NCBI GenBank assembly: GCA_002387735.1
Contig: DGKJ01000053.1
Location: forward strand, 1-64,000
Origin: Bacteriovoracaceae bacterium UBA4573
GTDB taxonomy: Bacteria > Bdellovibrionota > UBA1018 > UBA923
DNA: 64,000 nucleotides
Direction: 5' to 3'
The first letter of the stretch is position 1, and each line of letters starts with the position of its first letter. Shown in pieces: positions 17,153 to 25,448 of the stretch. Under the pieces are notes generated by a model, which searched no databases, was not told where the DNA came from, and saw nothing but the letters and a program-made list of their open reading frames with translations. The translations under genes were made by a program, and so were the position numbers.

Positions 17153-17406
17153 TTTTCGTGCACTCCATGCATGAAATTTCGTTTGTCACGATGCGCTCGC
17201 TACGATGTGTTGGTTTGATTTTAGAAATTGAAATTACACTTCGGCCCACCCCCTCCAACCCATAGTTTAGCAGACGCCGTGCCAAGTGCACAAAGTTGTT
17301 AAGTGTTTGTTCTTATTGTCGACGCAATGCGCATTTTGATTGCGACCTGGTGCATTTCGACTTTGTGCGGTGACGAATTGGGACCGGCATGGGATAAACA
17401 AAATCG

Positions 17407-17781
17407 ATGACATTGAACCAAATACTTTTAGTGGGGATTGGTGGTTTTTTAGGATCAGTCACTCGCTTTGCAGTGTATTTTTTTTTAAATCCCTCACAAC
17501 TCTTGAAATATCCGTTGGCGACCGTAGTGGTGAATGCTCTAGGCTGCTTCGCTGCCGGTAGCCTGTGGGCGCGAGTGAATGCACAGTTCACTAGCGATCA
17601 ACCGTTGGTCCTTTTTTTAAGCGTGGGTTTTTTCGGGGCATTCACTACATTTTCTGCCCTTGGAATTGATACACTCGTGTTCGTCAAACAAGACGAAGTG
17701 GCTCGCGCTTTAATACACGTAGCCATGAATTTGGTGTTAGGAATTGGCGCTGCGTTTTTCGGACGATGGCTGTTTCAGTGA
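17407..17781 (+). CDS. crcB: Fluoride ion channel Fluc/CrcB
   Basis: A 124-residue protein with four membrane helices and the Fluc motifs GGFLGSVTRF (residues 11-20), TVVVNALGCFAAG in the second helix and GFFGAFTTFSALG in the third. Fluc channels dimerise antiparallel and export F-. The ribosome site is weak. I see no crcB-type fluoride riboswitch in the 254 bases upstream. The 3' end overlaps the convergent DUF1275 gene by 7 bases. Confidence 0.93.
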   Translation: MTLNQILLVGIGGFLGSVTRFAVYFFLNPSQLLKYPLATVVVNALGCFAAGSLWARVNAQFTSDQPLVLFLSVGFFGAFTTFSALGIDTLVFVKQDEVARALIHVAMNLVLGIGAAFFGRWLFQ

Positions 17782-18506
17782 GCGATTACGTATTTGGCTT
17801 TTCTGCCGTGCCAGGCGGCATAGGCCGCAATGAGTCCTGAAAATACAAAGCCGCGATAACCGACTTTAAGAAAAATCCAAGCGCCCACCGCGGAACCAAA
17901 AATGAATGCCAATATCGAACCAATTCGCAGATAGTTGGCTCGCACTTCTTTAGCGAATCCACTCTTGTGAGTGTCGAGAGTGAGCACTCGAGCAAGACCT
18001 AAACCAAGGTCAGTGGTTAAGCCGGTGAGGTGGGTGGTTCTAACGGAACGTCCCGAGGACGATGTAATGGCGCCGTTCTGAAGCCCACATGCAAGGCAAA
18101 GCAAAACTAAAAGTAGATAACTTTGTTTCAGACGCGATTCTCCGAAAATTCCGAAATGTAGCAACTCTCCGCCGCTTGCTGCTAAAAACAAACAAAGCGC
18201 GCTGAGACCCATAACCCAGTCAAAGTGAGGCTTATTGCCATGGTAGATCGGTCGATCAATCATAAGGCCCGCTATAAAGGCCCCAAGCAGAAAGAAAAGT
18301 GGAACTGAAAGAATGCCCAGTGCGGCTTCAATTTGATGAGTCATAATGTCGACTCCAAACAAGGTGGCGAAACCTGTAACGTGACTAACGAATCGCCCCG
18401 TGGCCAAAAAACCCCCGGAATTGATACAGCCGCCGCTAAAACTTAGCAAAAACCAATGGAATACTACGCGATTGTTTGGGGTTTCGTCGAAACGATGGTT
18501 AAACAT
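17775..18506 (-). CDS. YoaK/DUF1275 family membrane protein
   Basis: About 243 residues from ATG 18506, chosen because AAAGG lies 7 bases upstream; the frame is open from a GTG at 18524. It has six or so hydrophobic helices with the family hallmarks FSGGCINSGGFLATGRFVSHVTGF near the N-terminus, GLQNGAITSSSGRSVRTTHLTG in the middle and FGSAVGAWIF near the end. The function of DUF1275 proteins is not established; transport is often assumed. Confidence 0.88.
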   Translation of the reverse strand: MFNHRFDETPNNRVVFHWFLLSFSGGCINSGGFLATGRFVSHVTGFATLFGVDIMTHQIEAALGILSVPLFFLLGAFIAGLMIDRPIYHGNKPHFDWVMGLSALCLFLAASGGELLHFGIFGESRLKQSYLLLVLLCLACGLQNGAITSSSGRSVRTTHLTGLTTDLGLGLARVLTLDTHKSGFAKEVRANYLRIGSILAFIFGSAVGAWIFLKVGYRGFVFSGLIAAYAAWHGRKAKYVIAH

Positions 18507-18627
18507 TAATAGCCTTTGTACCACTAATCTTTAAGTTTTATAAGACCGACAGTCGATTGAAATGATAGCGTTCAAAGTTCTAAGTGCACCGGCGATGGAG
18601 GATTGCGAAATGCGCGTCGCTGTAGTA

Positions 18628-18643
18628 ACCCCCCGGTAGGGGT
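18628..18643 (+). promoter_or_regulatory. Small GC hairpin overlapping the abgT-like ribosome site
   Basis: CCCC at 18629-18632 can pair with GGGG at 18639-18642, extended by the pair 18628-18643, with a six-base loop. The GGGG is the only Shine-Dalgarno-like sequence for the start at 18653 (10 bases away). The pairing could dampen translation of the transporter. The stem is short, so this may be chance. Confidence 0.3.
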
Positions 18644-18652
18644 ACATACCGA

Positions 18653-20245
18653 ATGAGTAAAAAGAAAACTTCAACCGGCTTATCGAACGGAATCAAGGTC
18701 TTTCTCGAATGGGTTGAGCGCACTGGAAACAAGCTCCCGGATCCGGTGTTCTTATTCATCTACTTAACGGTGGCGTTGGTATTGGTTTCAGTAGTTTGTG
18801 CGCTTTTAGGACTTTCCGCTATTCACCCTACCCAAAAAAGTCCAGACGGCGGGGCCTTCGTCATTCGGGCGGCGAGTTTGTTGTCGCCTGCTAATATTCA
18901 AAAATTTTGGGTTGATATGCCGGCCACTTTTACGCACTTTCACCCGCTCGGCTACGTATTAGTCGTCATGCTAGGTGCGGGTGTGGCGGAACGTTCAGGA
19001 CTCTTCGCGACGGCAATGCGGTTTGCGGTCAGTAAGGCGCCCGTGGCGCTTTTGACGCCACTGGTGGCCCTGATCGCTATGATTTCCAGCCACGCCGCTG
19101 ATGCAGGTTACGTGGTGTTGATTCCCTTGGCTGGAATTTTATTCGCGGCCGCGGGGCGGCACCCTCTTGCGGGAATAGGTGCCGCATTCGCGGGCGTATC
19201 GGGCGGGTTTTCGGCCAACATTACGCCCGGACAGCTTGACGCACTTTTGCTCGGAATCACGGAAACAGCGGTGGTGGCAAGTAAACTTGACCCTAAGTGG
19301 ACCGTGAATCTTGCAGGGAATTGGTGGTTTATCATCGGAATGACGCTCGTCTTTTTGCCGACGATTTGGTTTGTCACCGATCGAATTATTGAACCGCGGC
19401 TTGGGAAATGGACGCCGAGCGATTCAAGCCCAGTCGCAAATTCCGAAAAAAAGAATATCTCCACTGCCGAACGCAGAGGTCTGGGGCGAGCTGGTTGGGC
19501 TCTGCTCGGTGTTATAGGTTTGTGGGTCTTCATGGTGGTAGGACCTGGAGCACCCTTGCTTGGAAAAGGGGCGCCTGATGCTGCGTGGTACGTAAAAGCC
19601 GCACCCTTATTTAAGTCGCTCGTTTCGGCGTTCTTTTTATTGTTTCTCGCCTCTGGTTGGGCTTACGGTGCAGCTGCAGGCACGATAAAAAATCATCGCG
19701 ACCTAGTTAAGATGATGGCCGATTCAATGAAAGACATGGGCTATTATTTGGTACTCGCGTTTGTGGCGGCACATTTCGTTGCCATGTTTGGCTGGTCGAA
19801 TCTTGGTTTGATTTTCGCAATTCATGGGGCCAACGGAATAGAAAGCACCGGGCTTCCAATGCCAGCCTTGCTCGTGCTCATTCTTTTGTTCAGTTCTGCA
19901 CTCAATATTTTAATTGGTTCCGCGAGCGCAAAGTGGGCGCTGATGGCGCCAGTATTAGTGCCTATGCTCATGCTTCTTGGTGTGAGTCCCGAGGCTACGA
20001 CGGCCGTGTATCGGGTAGGCGATGGCGCTACGAATATCATTACTCCGCTCATGGTGTATTTCCCATTGGTATTGGTGTTTGCCCAAAAATGGCGACCGGA
20101 TTTTGGGCTCGGAAGCCTAACCGCGCTCATGTTGCCGTATTCGGTAGCCATCCTGTTAGTTGGGACCTTGCTGGTACTGCTGTGGGTACTCGTTGGTGCG
20201 GAACTGGGACCTAACGCGCCATTGCACTACATTTTGCCGAGGTAG
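18653..20245 (+). CDS. AbgT family transporter (p-aminobenzoyl-glutamate-type)
   Basis: A 530-residue polytopic protein. The N-terminus VERTGNKLPDPVFLFIYLT is the AbgT signature, followed by LGAGVAERSGLFATAMR and SHAADAGYVVLIPL, and near the end the second-hairpin segment around ALNILIGSASAKWALMAPVLVPM and RVGDGATNIITPLMVYFPL. Family members import p-aminobenzoyl-glutamate (AbgT) or export antimetabolites (MtrF). No abgAB hydrolase genes are adjacent, so the import role is not supported by context. It is probably a single-gene unit. Confidence 0.92.
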   Translation: MSKKKTSTGLSNGIKVFLEWVERTGNKLPDPVFLFIYLTVALVLVSVVCALLGLSAIHPTQKSPDGGAFVIRAASLLSPANIQKFWVDMPATFTHFHPLGYVLVVMLGAGVAERSGLFATAMRFAVSKAPVALLTPLVALIAMISSHAADAGYVVLIPLAGILFAAAGRHPLAGIGAAFAGVSGGFSANITPGQLDALLLGITETAVVASKLDPKWTVNLAGNWWFIIGMTLVFLPTIWFVTDRIIEPRLGKWTPSDSSPVANSEKKNISTAERRGLGRAGWALLGVIGLWVFMVVGPGAPLLGKGAPDAAWYVKAAPLFKSLVSAFFLLFLASGWAYGAAAGTIKNHRDLVKMMADSMKDMGYYLVLAFVAAHFVAMFGWSNLGLIFAIHGANGIESTGLPMPALLVLILLFSSALNILIGSASAKWALMAPVLVPMLMLLGVSPEATTAVYRVGDGATNIITPLMVYFPLVLVFAQKWRPDFGLGSLTALMLPYSVAILLVGTLLVLLWVLVGAELGPNAPLHYILPR

Positions 20246-20277
20246 TGCGTAGCGAAATTGCTACCGTACTCCATCGG

Positions 20278-21258
20278 CTACTTGTGCTGCATTAAAACGG
20301 CATCCGACACAAAAAACCGGGGGACGGTCTGTCTTGCGAGCTTAATTTTGTGGCGCATGAGTAGGACGTTGAGCGTGAACCGAAGAGCGCCCAAAAAAAA
20401 CCGAACTTCTTTTCCGATCGGATACACCGCGAACTCTGGTTTGTAGGCGGTCACGCGCAGCCCGACACTTGAGAGATAGTTTCGAAATTCTTCAATACCC
20501 GGCTGCAGCAGTGACATGCTGTGGGTGCAGGCGATGAATTTGGTAGTTCTAAGTGCTGAGCAGAAAGTCAGCGCAGATCCCACAAACAATTTTAATCCTG
20601 CTACAGTGCACGGCGGGTCCATGAAAATGAGACCATAGTTCTGAATTAGATCTGCGCTGGGAGGCATTTGAAGATCGTGGACTTTCGCTCGAATAGGAAA
20701 GTCGTGTTGAGCAGCGATATGCTGAATGCGTTGTATGATTGTGGGATCGATGTCGACTACGGTTACATTTTTAAATCCTCGTTTTGCGAGTTCCAGACTT
20801 AATAGGTCGTCGTCGCCTAAAAGCAAAACTGGTGCGTCGCAGCCAATGTATTCCGCAATCAGATCGGCGCGTTCGAGTAAGTTTTTTTGACTGCAGGGGA
20901 GTTGGTTGAATTTGTGGTTCAGAATGGAACTCGAATTCATACCCGTGGTCAAAGAGTTGCTGTTTGCATGGTGAATGTTTCGCACCACCTGTTCCGAAGC
21001 CAGATCCACGAGTTCGTTCCAGTGAGTGTTCACCAAATCTGGCAGATTGGGGCGGCGAATGGCCCCGCTAAAAAGAGTAAACAAGCCCGTCATGAGGGGG
21101 CGAAGTTGTTTTACGATCTTCGGTGATTTGAGTCGCTGAAGAGCTTCAATATGGGCGCGAGCTTCTGAGACGAGCAGGTAGTTGTTTACGAGCGACTCCC
21201 AGGTGGGAAGCCCCGCTTCAAGTGAGTTTTGGACTTCAGCTTGATTTGAAGATTCCAT
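20278..21258 (-). CDS. bpsA: BpsA-like branched-chain polyamine synthase (aminopropyltransferase)
   Basis: A 326-residue protein whose residues 140-300 match the BpsA C-terminal (former DUF43) Rossmann domain: LLLGDDDLLSLELAKRG (146-161), VVDID (167-171) and the active-site segment FMDPPCTVAGLKLF (212-225), where archaeal/Thermus BpsA has DPPYTxxG. About 130 N-terminal residues are helical, where BpsA has a winged-helix domain. BpsA adds aminopropyl groups from decarboxylated AdoMet to spermidine N4, making branched polyamines. The adjacent speD would supply that donor, which strongly supports the call. The Tyr-to-Cys change and substrate need testing; a generic methyltransferase is the alternative. 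Confidence 0.72.
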   Translation of the reverse strand: MESSNQAEVQNSLEAGLPTWESLVNNYLLVSEARAHIEALQRLKSPKIVKQLRPLMTGLFTLFSGAIRRPNLPDLVNTHWNELVDLASEQVVRNIHHANSNSLTTGMNSSSILNHKFNQLPCSQKNLLERADLIAEYIGCDAPVLLLGDDDLLSLELAKRGFKNVTVVDIDPTIIQRIQHIAAQHDFPIRAKVHDLQMPPSADLIQNYGLIFMDPPCTVAGLKLFVGSALTFCSALRTTKFIACTHSMSLLQPGIEEFRNYLSSVGLRVTAYKPEFAVYPIGKEVRFFLGALRFTLNVLLMRHKIKLARQTVPRFFVSDAVLMQHK

Positions 21259-21874
21259 AAAACCCTTTCGCCAGCAGAAAACCGCCGAATAAGATAGTTA
21301 GGCCCGCTGTAAATCTTTGTATCAATGCGAGCGTACGGCTTGATTTAGTAACTCTGGCAAACCGCCCGAGAAATGAAAACCATAGGAAGTCTCCCATAAA
21401 TATTCCGCTAAGAAAAACTACCGGAGTAAGTGCCGTGGCAGAAGGGGAAAAAACAGGCAAAGTGGAGGTCGTCCACAAGACCCAGAATGCCAAGAATGTC
21501 GGATTCGATAGGCAAATGCTGGCACCAAACCAGAAGTCGAAGTGGCGGAATCGCGCTTCTCTCATGCGGACATCGGTTCGGGGAGGTTGTTTTCTTTGAA
21601 GGTGTTCCTTTAAGCCAAGGCAAATGAGCAAAAAACCAGCAATCAAAAATAGATATTCGGTTTGCTGCTTAGAAATGAACTTAGCGTAACCGAAATAAGC
21701 GAGACCGGCGAGTGCGACGTCGGCAAGTACCACGCCCAAAACGAACGCAAAGGTACTGCGGCCGGAACGGTGCATTTGCAGAACTTGTAAATTTATTGGG
21801 CCGATTGGTGCGGAGGAAACAATACCGCCTGTGAAACCACATAAAGCGAATGCGAGTACGTCTATTACTTCCAC
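21236..21874 (-). CDS. LysE/RhtB family exporter
   Basis: A 212-residue protein with six hydrophobic segments and the LysE-family N-terminal signature SSAPIGPINLQVLQMHRSGR followed by FAFVLGVVLADVALAGLAYFG. These transporters export amino acids or small cations. The start is a GTG at 21874 overlapping the end of speD by 10 bases; its end overlaps the BpsA-like gene by 23 bases. Position inside the polyamine operon suggests it exports a polyamine, a precursor or methylthio product; that is inference. Confidence 0.85.
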   Translation of the reverse strand: MEVIDVLAFALCGFTGGIVSSAPIGPINLQVLQMHRSGRSTFAFVLGVVLADVALAGLAYFGYAKFISKQQTEYLFLIAGFLLICLGLKEHLQRKQPPRTDVRMREARFRHFDFWFGASICLSNPTFLAFWVLWTTSTLPVFSPSATALTPVVFLSGIFMGDFLWFSFLGRFARVTKSSRTLALIQRFTAGLTILFGGFLLAKGFYGIFKSS

Positions 21875-22248
21875 TCTTCGACTCGCTGTTCGGAAAAATC
21901 TGGCAGACGTTGCGCAGCACCGCGACCTCTTAGAATTGTTTCGCTGCGATATCGATTGATTTTGAACAATGCCAAAATAGTTTTTTCAAACACCCCAAGA
22001 TCAAAACCATCGTTGCAGATATAGAGGTCCATGCTTAAGTATTGGTGCTCGGGGTAAGTATGAATTGTGAAATGAGACTCCGCCAGTATGCAAACGTGAG
22101 TGAGCCCCTGGGGCTCGAAAGGGTGGTTAGTTTCCGCCACCACAGTAAACTGCGAACGAACCAAATCTAGTATGGAATCAACGGTAAAGGCAGTTATTTT
22201 GTCCTGGAGCCAAATGTCGAGTATGAGGTGTTTGCCGAAGGTATTCAT
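21865..22248 (-). CDS. speD: S-adenosylmethionine decarboxylase, pyruvoyl type (SpeD)
   Basis: A 127-residue proenzyme of the short prokaryotic class. The self-cleavage site is LAESHFTIHTYPE, with Ser58 (Glu57-Ser58) expected to become the pyruvoyl group; the downstream DLYICND segment fits the active-site region. The N-terminus FGKHLILDIWLQD is typical. It makes decarboxylated AdoMet, the aminopropyl donor. The ATG at 22248 has an AAGGGCGG-like site upstream. It is the first of three overlapping genes with the LysE exporter and the BpsA-like enzyme. I see no SAM riboswitch ahead of it. Confidence 0.92.
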   Translation of the reverse strand: MNTFGKHLILDIWLQDKITAFTVDSILDLVRSQFTVVAETNHPFEPQGLTHVCILAESHFTIHTYPEHQYLSMDLYICNDGFDLGVFEKTILALFKINRYRSETILRGRGAAQRLPDFSEQRVEEWK

Positions 22249-22305
22249 GTTGTATTCCGCCCTTTTTGCCTGCGCTTTATTCAGTAGAGAAATATAGAAG
22301 ATGTT

Positions 22306-22641
22306 TTAACTGCGGAGCGGTGGACGGTGGATTGACTGGTAAAATTCCTGCGGCGGTGCAAGATTGGCGGGTAATCGGTGACGCTTTGTAAGAAGTGTTT
22401 TGTTGGACGTTTCAGAATCGGTGGCTAATTCTTCGGCGCTCAGATAGTCGACCTCTTCGGGAGTGCTACTTTGGTCGAGGGTGTGGGGGGCGTCGGTGTT
22501 GTCCTGAAAATAGAACTGGGGAGTGTTTTGAGAGTGAGTCGTGGCTACAGAGGATTTACGCACAAACACTGTTGTCGAGTTTAAGACCTCGACGACAAAA
22601 ACCAACAACACCATCCATTGCGCTGCACGGTAAAAGCCCAT
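22306..22641 (-). CDS. Small hypothetical protein with one N-terminal membrane segment
   Basis: A 111-residue ORF. A hydrophobic segment (AAQWMVLLVFVVEVL, residues 6-20) is followed by a polar, Thr/Ser/Glu-rich tail without cysteines or known motifs. AGGAAG lies directly before the ATG, a rather tight spacing. It sits 57 bases ahead of speD on the same strand and may share its transcript. Family unknown; coding status is likely but not certain. Confidence 0.45.
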   Translation of the reverse strand: MGFYRAAQWMVLLVFVVEVLNSTTVFVRKSSVATTHSQNTPQFYFQDNTDAPHTLDQSSTPEEVDYLSAEELATDSETSNKTLLTKRHRLPANLAPPQEFYQSIHRPPLRS

Positions 22642-22677
22642 CTTCCTATAAGCTTAAGTTCATTTTTAAAAACTGAC

Positions 22678-22740
22678 AAGGTTATCGCCGCATGGCGGGA
22701 TGTTGTTTGCCTTTCTTATCCTTTTTTCGGCAATAACCTT
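22678..22740 (-). terminator. Long inverted repeat downstream of the osmoprotectant transporter gene
   Basis: The 13-base arms 22678-22690 and 22728-22740 are complementary at 12 positions, separated by 37 bases; inside, CGCC-GCAT-GGCG (from 22687) can form a second small stem. On the minus strand the repeat follows the stop at 22748 by 7 bases and is followed by GTCAG then five T. It most likely ends the ABC transporter transcript, though the long loop is unusual for a simple terminator. Confidence 0.5.
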
Positions 22741-22747
22741 CAAGAAT

Positions 22748-24316
22748 TCATTGTGAAAGGCCTTGCAAGCCTTTCGGTGTGAAAGTTCGGTCTAATATTT
22801 CAAAAAAAATGTGAACGCCCAATGCCATAAGGGCGGCGGGAATAGCACCACGTAAGATGAGTGTGACGTCATTGAGAGCGAGCCCCGTTACGATGGGAGC
22901 ACCATAACCGCCTGCACCGATAAAGGCGGCCAAAGTGGCCGTTCCAACATTGATAACCGCAGCCGTTTTAATGCCGGCCAAAATAGTTCTGAAAGCGAGC
23001 GGAATCTTGATGGTTCGAAGAAGTCGAAAACCTACTAGCCCCAACGTTTGGGCTGACTCAATGAGGCGTTTATCGATGTTCTGAATGCCCACACAAGTGT
23101 TTCGAACAATAGGAAGTAGCGCGTAAAGAAAAAGGGCGATGAATGCTGGGGGCTTTCCGATTCCCAGAACCGGTATTAAAAAACATAACAATGCTAAAGA
23201 AGGTACTGTTTGAATAAGACCCGTCACCAAAAGGACGAGTTGTGTGAGCCAAGCCGACCGTGAAGCAAAAAGACCAAGTGGAATTCCTAGTGTTACGGCT
23301 GCAAAAAGCGAAAGGCTTACTAAAAAAGCATGTTCCTTGGTACGAAACCAAATTCTGCTCGTGTCAGGGGCGGCAGTTCGATTGTATTGCGCAGAGTCGA
23401 GCGGAGGGGTTTCCGGCGCGCCATGATTGCCATCTAAAGATATTAAAAAGGACCTAGCAATTTCGGCAAAAGATTTTCGAGCAATTTCTTTTTCAGCATT
23501 CAATTCGATCATTTTATTTTCTGAAATACTACCTTCAAGGCTTCGCAGTCTGTGCCAAATGTCTGGGTTTTTTTCTGCAAAATCAGATCGGGCTAGAAGA
23601 ACAGCGAAGTAATCCGGAAAAAATTTTTGATCGTCTTCAAGTACGACGAGATCAAGTTTTTTTACTTTGGCATCTGTGGAGTAAATTTCCATCAGATCAA
23701 TTTTATTAGCAGCAAGCGCTTCATAAGCGAGAGAATGTTCCATTCTTCTGACAAAAAAATCTTTCATTTTGTAATGTGAAAGCATTGCGTAATAGCCATC
23801 TTTGCGTTGTGCAAATTCATAGCTAATTCCGAACCGGGCCCGAGGTACCTTTTTTAAATCGGAGATATTTTTTAAATCGTGTTCTTCGGCAAATCTGCGA
23901 GAGGTTGCGATCGCGTAAGTATTATTGAATCCAAGAGGCAGTGAAATTGTTAAACCCTTGGTTTCGAGTGCGGTCTTGAGATCATTTATGTTTTTTAATT
24001 GAGGCTGCTTTAAAATTTCTTCACTAATTGTACCGGTGTATTCGGGGTAAACGTCAATCTCGCGGGCGAGTAAAGCCTGGTACACGATTCCCGTGCCGCC
24101 GAGTCCGATTTTTCTGTCGACCGATTCACTGCGTTGCCTGTTCTTGATCTCGGACTCCATCGTTTGAGCAATGATTTCAGCTAAAATATAGTTTTCCGTA
24201 AAAACTTTCGAACCTACAGTGAATGAGTTCGCGTAAAGGGGCGTGAAGCCAAAAAAAAATGTTAACCCAAAAAGCAAAGCAGCGTAAAGAGTCGAGCCTT
24301 TAAAATTTAATTCCAT
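22748..24316 (-). CDS. Osmoprotectant-type ABC transporter, substrate-binding/permease fusion (OpuC/EgtU-like)
   Basis: A 522-residue fusion. Residues 1-29 are a signal peptide; about 30-290 form an OpuAC-type binding domain (FTVGSKVFTENYILAEII, VYPEYTGTISEEIL, YEALAANKIDLMEIYSTDAKV); about 325-515 form the BPD permease with an EAA-like loop (SAQTLGLVGFRLLRTIKIPLAFRTILAGI). Relatives import glycine betaine, choline, carnitine or ergothioneine. The substrate is not readable, and the classic aromatic cage cannot be confirmed. It overlaps the ATPase gene by 10 bases. The binding domain precedes the permease, the reverse of many known fusions. Confidence 0.88.
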   Translation of the reverse strand: MELNFKGSTLYAALLFGLTFFFGFTPLYANSFTVGSKVFTENYILAEIIAQTMESEIKNRQRSESVDRKIGLGGTGIVYQALLAREIDVYPEYTGTISEEILKQPQLKNINDLKTALETKGLTISLPLGFNNTYAIATSRRFAEEHDLKNISDLKKVPRARFGISYEFAQRKDGYYAMLSHYKMKDFFVRRMEHSLAYEALAANKIDLMEIYSTDAKVKKLDLVVLEDDQKFFPDYFAVLLARSDFAEKNPDIWHRLRSLEGSISENKMIELNAEKEIARKSFAEIARSFLISLDGNHGAPETPPLDSAQYNRTAAPDTSRIWFRTKEHAFLVSLSLFAAVTLGIPLGLFASRSAWLTQLVLLVTGLIQTVPSLALLCFLIPVLGIGKPPAFIALFLYALLPIVRNTCVGIQNIDKRLIESAQTLGLVGFRLLRTIKIPLAFRTILAGIKTAAVINVGTATLAAFIGAGGYGAPIVTGLALNDVTLILRGAIPAALMALGVHIFFEILDRTFTPKGLQGLSQ

Positions 24317-25110
24317 AGGTCGAGAAACTCCTGCGACGGTTTCTGGGCAGTGATAAACGTTCGCACGAAATCATCGTGCGGGTTTAAATGGATATCTTTA
24401 AATGTTCCCGACTGTACGACCGAACCCTTGTTCATCAAATAGAGAGTATTTCCAAGAGTTGCGGCTTCCATGAGGTCGTGAGTTACGAGTACGACTGTTT
24501 TTTTTAGCGACTGAAAAATTTCCTTCAAACTCTGCTGCAAGTCTGATCTCACGACCGGGTCTAAAGCACCAAGAGGTTCATCTAATAGTAAATAACCGGG
24601 GTCGTGCATGAGTGCGCGAGCTAGCGCGACGCGCTGTCTTTGGCCGCCGCTCAATTGGTGCGGGAACCTCTTTAGAAAAAGTTTTTCGAGATGCACGAGC
24701 TGAAGCAGTTCTTCGATGCGTGCGTTAATGCGTTCGGATTGCTCGGTACGTGTTAATTGGGTTCCGAAAGGCCCGATCGAGAGATTCTCGTAAACACTGA
24801 GGTGCGGAAATAGCCCGCCCTCTTGTATGACGTAGCCAATGTTTCGGGCATAAACTTTTGGCGGGATGTGGGTAGGAATTTGGCCTTTTACTTTTACGGT
24901 GCCCGATGTTGGCGCCTCGAGTCCGGCGATGAGTCTCAATAAAGTCGACTTGCCACAGCCACTAGGCCCAATAAATACATGGGTTTTCCCTGGTTCGAGC
25001 TTTAGTGAAAGATTGTTTACAGCTGCGCTGTGGTGAGACGAATCTTGAGAATCAGGGTTAGAATCTTTCGCTGAACGATATAATTTCGATACGTTTTCAA
25101 AAAAAATCAT
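24307..25110 (-). CDS. Osmoprotectant-type ABC transporter ATP-binding protein (OpuCA/ProV-like)
   Basis: A 267-residue ATPase with Walker A GPSGCGKSTLLRL, Q-loop YVIQEGGLFPHLSV, signature LSGGQRQRVALARAL, Walker B YLLLDEPLGALD and H-loop VTHDLMEA. Unlike long ProV/OpuCA proteins it has no clear CBS domains after the ATPase core, so osmotic gating through CBS is unlikely. It is the first gene of a two-gene operon. There is no good ribosome site before the ATG at 25110. Confidence 0.92.
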   Translation of the reverse strand: MIFFENVSKLYRSAKDSNPDSQDSSHHSAAVNNLSLKLEPGKTHVFIGPSGCGKSTLLRLIAGLEAPTSGTVKVKGQIPTHIPPKVYARNIGYVIQEGGLFPHLSVYENLSIGPFGTQLTRTEQSERINARIEELLQLVHLEKLFLKRFPHQLSGGQRQRVALARALMHDPGYLLLDEPLGALDPVVRSDLQQSLKEIFQSLKKTVVLVTHDLMEAATLGNTLYLMNKGSVVQSGTFKDIHLNPHDDFVRTFITAQKPSQEFLDLWN

Positions 25111-25188
25111 AGGTTTCTGGCGAAAAATTTAGGTTTTTAAATCGTTTCGCGGCTTTCGTCGCAGGCCGCACTTGTTGATATGTAAGAG

Positions 25189-25225
25189 AAAAAAGACCCG
25201 TCGTTTTCGCTTAGGGCCTTTTTAT
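25189..25225 (-). terminator. Intrinsic terminator of the tRNA-His gene
   Basis: On the minus strand AAAAAGGCCC pairs with GGGTCTTTTT (one G-U), loop of about 14 bases, and the stem is followed by a T-run. It lies about 10-45 bases past the tRNA 3' end. Its symmetric A/T flanks could also work in the opposite direction. Confidence 0.75.
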
Positions 25226-25233
25226 TTTTGAAA

Positions 25234-25311
25234 TGGGGTGATCGAGGGGTCTCGAACCCCCGACCTTCGGGACCACAACCCGACGCTCTAACCAACTGAG
25301 CTACGACCACC
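25234..25311 (-). tRNA. tRNA-His (anticodon GTG)
   Basis: Full cloverleaf on the minus strand. Acceptor stem GTGGTCG/CGATCAC; D-loop with AGCTCAGTTGGTTAGAG; anticodon stem TCGGG/CCCGA around TTGTGGT, anticodon GTG; T-arm GGGGG-TTCGAGA-CCCCT. The histidine-specific extra G at position -1 (25311) faces C73 (25237). The CCA end is encoded in the DNA (25234-25236). It is a single tRNA with its own promoter and terminator. Confidence 0.97.
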
Positions 25312-25330
25312 GTCCAAAGTTCGAAAAATT

Positions 25331-25359
25331 CTTATAGTGGGTTCGGGGCGAGGAATCAA
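25331..25359 (-). promoter_or_regulatory. Sigma70-type promoter of tRNA-His
   Basis: On the minus strand, -35 TTGATT (25354-25359) and -10 TATAAG (25331-25336) are separated by exactly 17 bases. The predicted start near 25324 leaves a leader of about a dozen bases to the tRNA 5' end. A GC-rich CGCCCCG lies in the spacer, not at the start site. Confidence 0.75.
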
Positions 25360-25448
25360 CCCTCAAATGAGCCAAAAAAGGAGTGTATTTTGGGCTCCGG
25401 TCGACATATAAAGAACACAGAAATCAATTAGTTAAGGACATTTATTGC

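Noticed and set aside
17153..17406. Possible fluoride riboswitch before crcB
   Set aside because: I looked for the conserved crcB-motif core and did not see it.
20249..20264. GTAGC-GAAATT-GCTAC hairpin between the AbgT-like and BpsA-like genes
   Set aside because: Only five pairs and no T-tract; too weak to call a terminator.
22249..22305. SAM riboswitch before speD
   Set aside because: The 57-base gap is too short for any SAM aptamer, and no conserved core is present.
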